DNA of 64,000 nt from Pseudomonas extremaustralis (lineage in GTDB: Bacteria > Pseudomonadota > Gammaproteobacteria > Pseudomonadales > Pseudomonadaceae). The stretch's first letter is position 1. The number at the start of each line of letters is the position of its first letter. The stretch covers positions 2,046,001 through 2,110,000 of the forward strand of contig NZ_LT629689.1 in assembly GCF_900102035.1 (NCBI RefSeq). The letters are read 5' to 3'. The position numbers were made by a program, and so were the translations under genes. Below, piece by piece: positions 38,998 to 45,696 of the stretch. The notes below the pieces were generated by a model. It searched no databases. It saw nothing but the letters and a program-made list of their open reading frames with translations, and was not told where the DNA came from.

Positions 38998-40413
38998 AAA
39001 CGGCCCCAGGTAATGCCCATAGCCATGCTGCAAACGCGCGACCTGCTGCGGATCACGCAGTTGCGCGAGGGCATAGCTGCGCGTGCTGTTGAGCAAGCGA
39101 TAGCGCTCGGGACCCAGGCCCGGCTCCACGCACAGCAATGAGGTGCCCACCAGGCGTGCCAACAAATAGGCCAGGTCGGCGTGTTCCAGTTCGGTACCGG
39201 CGACCAGCGCGCTCAAGGTGGGCAAGGTGACGGCCATCTTGAACAGCCCCAGTTGCAGGAACAGCCAGCGCTCCGGCAGGCTCAGGCGTTCGTAGGTCCA
39301 ATCCAGTGCAGCCGCCAGGGATCGATGGCGCTCGACCGCCGTGCGCCGGCCCCGTTCCAGCACCTGTAGCCCTCGACACAGCTGTGCGTGCACACCGCGC
39401 ACACCAAGGGCCTCCACTTGGGCGGCGGCCAGTTCCAGGGCCAAGGGAATGCCATCGAGGCGCCGGCATATATCCCGTAGCGGCGTCAGGTCCTGAGGGC
39501 GCAATGCGTACCCTTGCTGACCGGCGCGCACCCGTGCGACGAACAGTTGCACCGCCGGGTAAGCCATCGCCTGCTCGACGCTGCCCACTGCCGAAGGCCC
39601 CGGCACCGCCAGGCGCGGCACGCGCAGCACCCATTCGCCCGGCGTGCCCAAGGCTTCGCGGCAGGTAACCAGTGCGCTGACCTCGGGGGCCTGTTGCCGC
39701 AATGCCAGCAACAGATGCCGGCAGGCGCCGAGCAGCAGGTCGGCGCCGTCGAGTACCAGCAATAAATGACGCGAAGCGATTTGCCGACACAGCTCTACGG
39801 CGCTGGCACAGGGATCGAGGTGCAACGCCCCGGCCACGTGACGCAGCATGGTTATCGGTGCCTCGACCGTGTCCAGATCGACCCACCACACACCATCGCG
39901 ATAACGCGGCAGTACGCGCTCGGCCAGCGCCAGGGCCAGGGTGCTCTTGCCCACGCCGGCGCAACCGGTGAGGGTCATCAGTCGCGACCCGGACAGGCGC
40001 CGCACCAGCACGCCCAACAACTCATCGCGGCCGATCACCGGGCTCAGTCGCGTCGCCAGGTTGTGCTGGGCGATCACGCCCGCCGCGGCGCCGTGCACGG
40101 GCGCTGCCAAGCAGTAACCCCGCTGGGGATCGTTGAGGATATAGCGCTGGCCATCGAGGGCGCGGCGCAATGCGGCGATATGCACGCGCAGGTTGTTCTC
40201 TTCCACCACGCTGCACGGCCACACCCGCTCGATCAGCGTGGCCTTGCTGATGAATTGCCCAGGCGCCTCGAGCAGCACGGCAAGGATATCCAACGCCCGA
40301 CCGCCCAGTGGCACCGGCCAGCCGGACTTGCTGACCAGCCGCTGTTGCCGGTGGAAGGCATAAGCACCGAAACGCACGGTGCCATCCGCGCCGATCGCCT
40401 GAAGGTCATTCAT
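38944..40413 (-). CDS. winged-helix/STAND ATPase regulator lacking the repeat region
   Basis: This 489-residue protein is a paralogue of the neighbouring 920-residue regulator. It has an OmpR-type winged helix (residues 10-105, GGRALDILAVLLEAPGQF and RVWPCSVVEENNLRVHIAALR), Walker A GCAGVGKSTLALA near 150, Walker B LLLVLDGADLLLG, and the shared CRRLDGIPLALELAAAQVE segment. It stops soon after the ATPase and winged-helix-like hub, without the long helical repeats. It may therefore be constitutive, a dominant competitor, or partnered with the larger protein. A perfect palindrome lies 70 bases upstream of its start. The two genes converge and overlap by 54 bases. Confidence 0.78.
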   Translation of the reverse strand: MNDLQAIGADGTVRFGAYAFHRQQRLVSKSGWPVPLGGRALDILAVLLEAPGQFISKATLIERVWPCSVVEENNLRVHIAALRRALDGQRYILNDPQRGYCLAAPVHGAAAGVIAQHNLATRLSPVIGRDELLGVLVRRLSGSRLMTLTGCAGVGKSTLALALAERVLPRYRDGVWWVDLDTVEAPITMLRHVAGALHLDPCASAVELCRQIASRHLLLVLDGADLLLGACRHLLLALRQQAPEVSALVTCREALGTPGEWVLRVPRLAVPGPSAVGSVEQAMAYPAVQLFVARVRAGQQGYALRPQDLTPLRDICRRLDGIPLALELAAAQVEALGVRGVHAQLCRGLQVLERGRRTAVERHRSLAAALDWTYERLSLPERWLFLQLGLFKMAVTLPTLSALVAGTELEHADLAYLLARLVGTSLLCVEPGLGPERYRLLNSTRSYALAQLRDPQQVARLQHGYGHYLGPFSGRAFVLQLIEQAAYAQ

Positions 40414-40482
40414 ATCCGCAATAGCGCCGAAACGCCCGGTCTTGGGCGGTCGCGCATCCTTTTCCGTGGGCTTGTGGCTATC

Positions 40483-40496
40483 TTGCCAGCTGGCAA
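40483..40496. promoter_or_regulatory. perfect 14-bp palindrome, candidate operator
   Basis: TTGCCAGCTGGCAA is fully self-complementary. It lies in the 149-base gap upstream of the 489-residue regulator gene and downstream of the GlxA-type gene, so it most likely controls the former, perhaps by autoregulation. Confidence 0.4.
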
Positions 40497-40562
40497 TGAC
40501 AGGACAATGCTGGCACGGGGAGCGATACGGACATTCGAGTGCGCCAGACGGACATCCTGTCG

Positions 40563-41513
40563 TTAACTGAACTGCTGTCGGTATTGGGTCGGGTTCAGGC
40601 CGAGTTTTTCGGTAAATAGCGCGCGCATGTGCCGCACGCTGCCAAAGCCTGCGTGAAAGGCCACGGTCTTGAGCGGCAGGTCGGTGGTTTCCAGTAACTG
40701 GCGCGCGCGGTCGATACGCGCGCCTTGCAGAAAGGCCATCGGGGTCATCTGCACGTCCTTGGCAAACAGCCGGGCAAAGTGGCGCGGGCTCAGGCCGGCG
40801 AGTTCGGCCATGGAGTCGATGGTATGGGGCTGCTCCAGGCGCGCCAGTATCTGGTTCTGCACGCGGGTGATCGCGGTTTCCTGGGGCGATACGGCGGCGG
40901 TCATCGGGCTGAACTGAGTTTGGCCACCCTGGCGTTTCATCACCACCAGCAGCACCTTGGCCACTTCCACCGCGACTTCCTTGCCATGGTCCTGGGCCAC
41001 GATCGACAGCGCCAGGTCGATGCCTGCGGTGATCCCGCCCGAGGTGATCAACCGTCCATCCTGCAGGTAGATGCGGTCGGTCTCGACGATGGCCTTGGGG
41101 AAGGCCTTGATCAAACGCTCGGTGTAGTGCCAGTGCGTGGTGACATGGTGATGGTCAAGCAAGCCGGCATGCCCCAGCACGAATGCCCCGGTGCAGATCG
41201 AGCCAAAGCGCCGCGCGCGGGGTACGGCGTCTTTCAGCCAGGGCAGCAAGGCGGGATGGCATTCGTTATAGGCACCGGGCCCGCCGGGCACCAGTAATAA
41301 GTCATAGGCGTCCTGGGCCTGCTCCAGCAGCAGATCGGCGTGCACCACCACGCCATTGGAGGCGCGCAACGGGCCCGGCTCGGTGCCGATCGTGAGGATC
41401 TGGTAATGCGCCTCTGGCGGCAGGTAGCGGTTGGCAACGGAAAACACTTCGAGCGGTCCGGCCATGTCGAGCAGCAGGAAATCCGGAAAGAGCGCCATGG
41501 CCACGGTGTTCAT
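40563..41513 (-). CDS. GlxA-family regulator (DJ-1/PfpI plus AraC domains)
   Basis: The 316-residue protein combines an N-terminal DJ-1/PfpI-like domain (residues 5-170, MALFPDFLLLDMAGPLEVF, VPGGPG, GSICTGAFVLGHAGLL with a Cys at the nucleophile position) with a C-terminal AraC double helix-turn-helix (MAELAGLSPRHFARLFAKD, LKTVAFHAGFGSVRHMRALF). Members control amine, carnitine and arginine catabolism in pseudomonads, the DJ-1 domain sensing a small metabolite. It diverges from the pirin gene. The ligand and regulon are unknown. Confidence 0.85.
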   Translation of the reverse strand: MNTVAMALFPDFLLLDMAGPLEVFSVANRYLPPEAHYQILTIGTEPGPLRASNGVVVHADLLLEQAQDAYDLLLVPGGPGAYNECHPALLPWLKDAVPRARRFGSICTGAFVLGHAGLLDHHHVTTHWHYTERLIKAFPKAIVETDRIYLQDGRLITSGGITAGIDLALSIVAQDHGKEVAVEVAKVLLVVMKRQGGQTQFSPMTAAVSPQETAITRVQNQILARLEQPHTIDSMAELAGLSPRHFARLFAKDVQMTPMAFLQGARIDRARQLLETTDLPLKTVAFHAGFGSVRHMRALFTEKLGLNPTQYRQQFS

Positions 41514-41693
41514 AGGGAAGAGTCCATCGGGAAGAAGAAGGCAGGCGGCATTATGGCATGCCTTTTATTGTCAATCTGATTGCGACAGTTATTCAGATTT
41601 CAGCTTCTTAATGATCATTTCAGTAACCAGTAATCTCTTTCCCAACACCGGCGCACTGCATCCCGCAGACCGCGCTCACTTGAGGACAAGACC

Positions 41694-42416
41694 ATGCTGA
41701 CCCTTCGCAAAGCTTCCGAACGCGGCGCCGCCAATCACGGTTGGTTGAAGTCGTTCCACACCTTCTCGTTCGCCAACTACTGGAACCCCGCCGAACAGGG
41801 GTTTTCCGACCTGCTGGTGATCAACGATGACCGCGTCGCCGCCGGCCGTGGTTTCGGCCAGCACCCGCACCGCGATATGGAGATCTTCTCCTATGTGCTC
41901 GAAGGCGCCCTGGAACACAAGGACACCCTGGGCACCGGTTCGGTGATCCGCCCCGGCGATGTGCAACTGATGAGCGCCGGCAGCGGCGTGGCCCACAGCG
42001 AGTTCAACCACAGCCAGAGCCGTGGCGTGCACTTCCTGCAAATCTGGATCGTGCCCGCCGTGGCCGGTGCCGAACCGCGCTATCAACAGGAGCATTTCAG
42101 CGAGGCGCAGAAACGCGGGCGCTTGCAACTGATCATCTCGCCGGACGGTGCCGATGGTTCCCTGAGCGTGCGCCAGGATGCACGGGTGTACGCCGGACTG
42201 TTCAACGCTGACGAAACCGCGACCCTGGACCTGCCGCCGGACCGCCATGCCTATATCCATGTGGCGCGGGGCAGCGTTGAAGTCAACGGCCAGCGCTTGC
42301 AGGAAGGCGACGGCGCCCGGGTGCGGGATGAGCGGCAGATCCGCTTGAGCCATGGCGAGGACGCCGAGGTGCTGGTATTCGACCTGCGCCCTCTCGAGCT
42401 GCCGCAGATGCCATGA
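41694..42416 (+). CDS. pirin family protein (YhhW type)
   Basis: The 240-residue bicupin has the pirin metal-binding pattern in the first domain: GFGQHPHRDMEIFSYVL (two His) and GSGVAHSEFNHS (His and Glu). Segments SFHTFSFANYW and QLMSAGSG are usual for YhhW, which shows quercetinase activity in vitro. The second cupin (residues 130-235) lacks the metal ligands, as in the family. Start ATG 41694 has TTGAGGAC upstream. It diverges from the GlxA-type regulator across 180 bases, which may control it. The physiological substrate is unknown. Confidence 0.85.
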   Translation: MLTLRKASERGAANHGWLKSFHTFSFANYWNPAEQGFSDLLVINDDRVAAGRGFGQHPHRDMEIFSYVLEGALEHKDTLGTGSVIRPGDVQLMSAGSGVAHSEFNHSQSRGVHFLQIWIVPAVAGAEPRYQQEHFSEAQKRGRLQLIISPDGADGSLSVRQDARVYAGLFNADETATLDLPPDRHAYIHVARGSVEVNGQRLQEGDGARVRDERQIRLSHGEDAEVLVFDLRPLELPQMP

Positions 42417-42560
42417 GCGACTTGACGATGGCCTGCCTGACGGGCCATCGCTGGCGTCGATAGTCACCATCATTGCAATGAAGTTCTCCAAAAAAATGCA
42501 ACGCGTAACATCAAACCCATACCCGGCAACACCCTACTAAAACACTCGGAGCACACACTC

Positions 42561-42947
42561 ATGAAACGCCAAATCTTGCTTAGCCTTGCTTTCTCGGTAC
42601 TTGCTGCAAACGCCTTCGCTCACCCTGTGGTCGCTGAAGGCGGTGCGGATCGCCTGATCGACAGCCGTGTCGCCGAAGGTGGCGCTGATCGTCTGCAACA
42701 ACGTGGTCTGGCTGAAGGCGGCGCCGATCGTCTGCAGGAACGTGGCCTGGCCGAAGGCGGTGCTGATCGTCTGCAGGAGCGCGGCCTGGCTGAAGGTGGC
42801 GCTGATCGTCTGCAGGAACGTGGCCTGGCTGAAGGTGGCGCTGATCGTCTGCAGGAACGTGGCCTGGCTGAAGGTGGCGCTGATCGTCTGCAGGAACGTG
42901 GCCTGGCTGAAGGCGGTGCCGATCGCCTGCTGGACAACCACGCCTAA
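42561..42947 (+). CDS. secreted protein of eight 13-residue repeats
   Basis: The 128-residue precursor has a signal peptide (MKRQILLSLAFSVLAANAFA, cleavage before HPVV). The rest is eight repeats of AEGGADRL plus five variable residues: IDSRV, QQRGL, five times QERGL, then LDNHA. Nothing else is present, so the mature protein is a repeat tract of 104 residues rich in Gly, Ala, Asp, Glu and Arg, with no Cys. Each unit has an acidic GGAD that could bind metal or fold as a short turn-helix. I recall similar proteins in pseudomonads named 'phage infection protein', without known basis. It has its own terminator. The function is unknown. Confidence 0.75.
   Translation: MKRQILLSLAFSVLAANAFAHPVVAEGGADRLIDSRVAEGGADRLQQRGLAEGGADRLQERGLAEGGADRLQERGLAEGGADRLQERGLAEGGADRLQERGLAEGGADRLQERGLAEGGADRLLDNHA
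42633..42944 (+). repeat. 39-bp in-frame tandem repeat, eight copies
   Basis: The unit encodes AEGGADRLQERGL. The central five copies differ at only a few synonymous positions and the outer ones diverge. This suggests recent copy-number change by slippage or recombination at the centre. Confidence 0.9.
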
Positions 42948-42970
42948 CCTTGCGACGCTTGCGAGGTTCC

Positions 42971-42999
42971 CCAAAACCGGCCTGATCAGCCGGTTTTTT
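42971..42999 (+). terminator. rho-independent terminator of the repeat-protein gene
   Basis: AAAACCGGC and GCCGGTTTT pair across a 7-base loop (CTGATCA) and run into eight T residues, 23 bases after the stop codon. Confidence 0.9.
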
Positions 43000-43128
43000 T
43001 TCGCCTGACACTAATTAGCGTCACTCTGTCGCATCATATCCCTGCTGTCGGGGCGCCTTGGGTGATGGCCTTTTAACCGCACACAATAAAGGGCCAATCC
43101 CCGCGCAGCGAAAAAACCGTTGAGGCTA

Positions 43129-43184
43129 AAATACTTAACGAAGATTAAATACTTGCACTAGCCTGTGTGTAAGTCCGTACACAC
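43129..43184. promoter_or_regulatory. repeat-containing control region ahead of the capsule regulator operon
   Basis: The 340-base gap 43000-43339 holds two direct copies of AAATACTT 18 bases apart (43129 and 43147), then an inverted repeat GTGTGTA-N6-TACACAC (43165-43184). Winged-helix regulators often bind such direct repeats, and the operon begins with one. I see no gene in the gap. A promoter is expected between here and 43320. Confidence 0.4.
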
Positions 43185-43339
43185 GCCCGCGTTATATCCC
43201 TCTATGCCTCCCTTCTCTCGTGCAAACCAAGTGCGAATGTTAAAATTTGTCACGTTTACCCGTAATCAATTCGATTAGTATCTAAACGCTAGCAGCGATT
43301 GAACTGACGGCCTTGCATGCCGGAAAAGGGAGTAGGGTG

Positions 43340-44068
43340 ATGCATTTTTCCAATGTCCTCGCTATTGCACGGACTCAATCGAAATCGGAGGATTTTCGGG
43401 AGCTAATAGTTCGCACTGTAGCGAATGATTTAAAAGTCGATACACGTTGCTACGGGCAACTAATCGACACCCAGGAAAGTCATGGCCAGTACCGAGCCAT
43501 CATTATAGAAGTCGATACACCCTCAGCCAGTAGTCAAACCCTGGACATAATAAAAAGAGCCCGAGATGAAAATCCGGAGTGCACGATATTCGTCGTCGTC
43601 ACGTTCGCCTCCACCTTGAGCAAGACAAAATACTATCTGGCCGGTGCGGACTACTGTACCAAGGTCGCAGAAACCTCCCCCGAAAAAAAATTAAGCCTGT
43701 TCGATGCATTTCTCAGCGACAGTGCGCGGTTCAATCACTGCACGCTGATACTCGATCAGGATCGCATGTGCCTGTACGGTGACGGCAAGAAGCTGGAAAT
43801 ATCCTTTGTTGAAATGAGAGTGCTGGATGCCCTCATTCAAAATCGGCTGCTTAGTCACAATGAGATTGCCGGCGTCATGGGCCTTAATACCAAGTATTAC
43901 GATTCGAGGGCGCTGGAAAAGTCCATCAGCCGTTTGCGCAGCAAAATCAAGGCGCACTACGGGGAAAACATCATCCAGAATATCCGCGGTTATGGTTACA
44001 AACTCAGCCAGGGCCTTATTTGTGCCAGCCATTTCCAATCGGTCAAGGAGAGGTCGAACCGTGAATAG
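43340..44068 (+). CDS. winged-helix regulator with pseudo-receiver domain, capsule-locus regulator
   Basis: The 242-residue protein has an N-terminal receiver-like fold. Strands AIIIEVD and IFVVVTF and the segment AGADYCTKV recall the receiver Asp, Thr and Lys positions. The N-terminal acidic pair is missing, so phosphorylation is doubtful. Residues 140-230 form an OmpR-type winged helix (ISFVEMRVLDALIQN, LEKSISRLRSKIKAHYGENIIQNIRGYGYKL). It starts the three-gene operon before wcaJ. I recall the SBW25 gene at this position (PFLU3655) as a positive regulator of capsule, controlled by RsmA. ATG 43340 has an AAAAGGGAG leader with two GGA motifs overlapping the ribosome site, which fits RsmA control. 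Confidence 0.75.
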   Translation: MHFSNVLAIARTQSKSEDFRELIVRTVANDLKVDTRCYGQLIDTQESHGQYRAIIIEVDTPSASSQTLDIIKRARDENPECTIFVVVTFASTLSKTKYYLAGADYCTKVAETSPEKKLSLFDAFLSDSARFNHCTLILDQDRMCLYGDGKKLEISFVEMRVLDALIQNRLLSHNEIAGVMGLNTKYYDSRALEKSISRLRSKIKAHYGENIIQNIRGYGYKLSQGLICASHFQSVKERSNRE

Positions 44069-44753
44069 CGAAAAAATATCCCCGGCAGAAAACAGGCACG
44101 TCAAGATCGTCAGGCAGGCGATCGTCGACCGGGCCCACGGGTTATGGGGCAGTGAAATCAGAACAGTGGGCGACCTGAATGATGAGCACCGCGATAGCGC
44201 CTGCCTCACCGCCTTGCAGCATATCCGCCCAGGCCCCAGAGCGCCCCAGGTGCTGAACCACAAGTTTCTGCGCATTGGCCAAATCGCCTTGATGAACAAC
44301 GGCACGCTCAAAGCGATCATCCAGACCGCCCGCGAACTGGAAGAACAACAGCAGCCCTTCACCCTCAGTCTCGACAACCCTCTGGATGCCCTGCCCGGCC
44401 CGCTGGAACGCCGGGCCATGGTGCGCCAGCTCTACACCTTGAAAGACCAGTGCGGTATCACCCTGGCCTACAATAACTACCGGCTCGATACAAAGCCGGC
44501 AGACCTGCTGCTTGATCTCAAGCTCTACGACTATATAAAGATGCCCTTCCCGGATTCTGCCCTCAGGTTGAGTCTCAACACGCGTTCCGATCTGTTCGAC
44601 CGGTTCTATGACCGCATGCTAGAGCTGATCAGTGCGTCCAGAGTGTGCTTCATCGCTGATACCATCGAGTTCGCCGACAGTGCGCTACTGGCCAAGAACC
44701 TGCCTTTTGAATACTTTCAGGGCGGTTATTACTCCCCTGCTGACGGCCTATGA
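44061..44753 (+). CDS. degenerate EAL-domain protein
   Basis: The 230-residue protein starts at GTG 44061, overlapping the regulator gene by eight bases, with AAGGAG upstream. It resembles a cyclic-di-GMP phosphodiesterase EAL domain only in outline. Segments LLLDLKLYDYIKMPFPD near residue 155 and FEYFQGGYYSPADGL at the end recall the EAL lysine strand and the terminal QGYyfS motif. The EAL signature, the metal-binding Asp pair and the catalytic Glu are absent, so it cannot be an active enzyme. It could be a YdiV-like protein-binding adaptor for the flanking regulators. The EAL call is by eye and moderate. Confidence 0.55.
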   Translation: MNSEKISPAENRHVKIVRQAIVDRAHGLWGSEIRTVGDLNDEHRDSACLTALQHIRPGPRAPQVLNHKFLRIGQIALMNNGTLKAIIQTARELEEQQQPFTLSLDNPLDALPGPLERRAMVRQLYTLKDQCGITLAYNNYRLDTKPADLLLDLKLYDYIKMPFPDSALRLSLNTRSDLFDRFYDRMLELISASRVCFIADTIEFADSALLAKNLPFEYFQGGYYSPADGL

Positions 44754-44784
44754 CCATTTCACCTTCCTGAGATCGGTGGACACT

Positions 44785-45456
44785 ATGAGTTCCCTAAAGA
44801 AGTACGATTTTACTTCGCAACTTGCGGCCATCGGGCTGCCGGACTTCACGCCCAATGCTGACTTCTTTTATTACGACGTCAATGCGCCATCAATGGCGGA
44901 CGGTGCCGAGGGCACGCCACTGCTCACTCACCCGCACGTCGACGGCGGAGATCCGCAACCGATCCGCCAGCGTTTGAGCACCTATATCTTTACTCACAGC
45001 ATCAGCTTGCCCTCGCATCCGTTCAACACGGTACGACAAGAATCCAGAATGCCAACGCCCAAGGATCATGACAGCACGCGGCATCACCCAGCACTCGCCG
45101 AACAGACAGGCACCGAAAAACCTCACCTGCATCCGCAGGATTTCTGGCTGCTCACTCAACATGACCGGGCATTGGTCAAAGGCGGACTGCGTATTTCCTT
45201 GACCACCATTGAATCCGCGCTGATTAAAAAGATGCTGCACCATGAAGAGCGTGTGGTCAGTAAAGAAGAGTTGATCCGCAATATAGGCCGCGAACCCGAT
45301 TTATACCGGGGGCTGGAAATGTGCCTGAGTCGACTGCAGGATAAGTTCAAGCGGGCCAACGACGGTGAACGCCTGTTCCGTGCCGTCAGGAACCGGGGTT
45401 ATTGCCTGACGCAAAAAATCAAGAAACCGCTGGAACTCAACCCGTCGCGCCGATAA
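44785..45456 (+). CDS. second winged-helix regulator of the capsule-locus operon
   Basis: The 223-residue protein has an unrecognised N-terminal half that may be disordered between residues 40 and 125. A winged helix of the OmpR type follows near residues 135-215 (LTTIESALIKKMLHHEERVV, SKEELIRNIGREPDLYRGLEMCLSRLQDKF, RAVRNRGYCLTQKI). There is no receiver domain. It follows the EAL-like gene by 31 bases and precedes wcaJ by 240 bases. It is probably co-transcribed with the two upstream genes and a second DNA-binding component of the same switch. ATG 44785 with GGTGG is the best start. Confidence 0.7.
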   Translation: MSSLKKYDFTSQLAAIGLPDFTPNADFFYYDVNAPSMADGAEGTPLLTHPHVDGGDPQPIRQRLSTYIFTHSISLPSHPFNTVRQESRMPTPKDHDSTRHHPALAEQTGTEKPHLHPQDFWLLTQHDRALVKGGLRISLTTIESALIKKMLHHEERVVSKEELIRNIGREPDLYRGLEMCLSRLQDKFKRANDGERLFRAVRNRGYCLTQKIKKPLELNPSRR

Positions 45457-45604
45457 AACAAAAAAACAACTTGGACGTTAACACTCAGCCTGCCTTTTAT
45501 CACACTTTTGTACCTGCCCTTTTATAACATCCAGCACTAAGAATATGCGCTCGACGCTGTTATAACTCGTCAGCCATTGCCCCCTGCTCTTCATTACTAT
45601 CAAT

Positions 45605-45637
45605 GGGCACGCGACTTCGCGCGCCCGTTGTTTTTTT
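45605..45637 (+). terminator. terminator in the leader region of wcaJ
   Basis: GGGCACGCG and CGCGCGCCC form a nine-pair stem with one mismatch and a 4-base loop, then GTTG and seven T residues. It lies 60 bases before the wcaJ start. It either ends the regulator operon or attenuates a wcaJ transcript that starts near 45570. TATAAC boxes occur upstream at 45523 and 45561. Confidence 0.65.
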
Positions 45638-45696
45638 ATACCTTTAATCTCTTAAATCCTGCCACCACGTGCGTGGTCACCACCGGGAGCAGAACT

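Noticed and set aside
42633..42944. CRISPR-like or non-coding tandem repeat
   Set aside because: The 39-base units are contiguous without spacers and keep a single frame behind a signal peptide, so they are coding repeats.
43827..44060. An N-terminal extension of the EAL-like protein
   Set aside because: It would overlap the winged-helix gene out of frame. GTG 44061 has AAGGAG upstream and the region before it has antisense-like composition.
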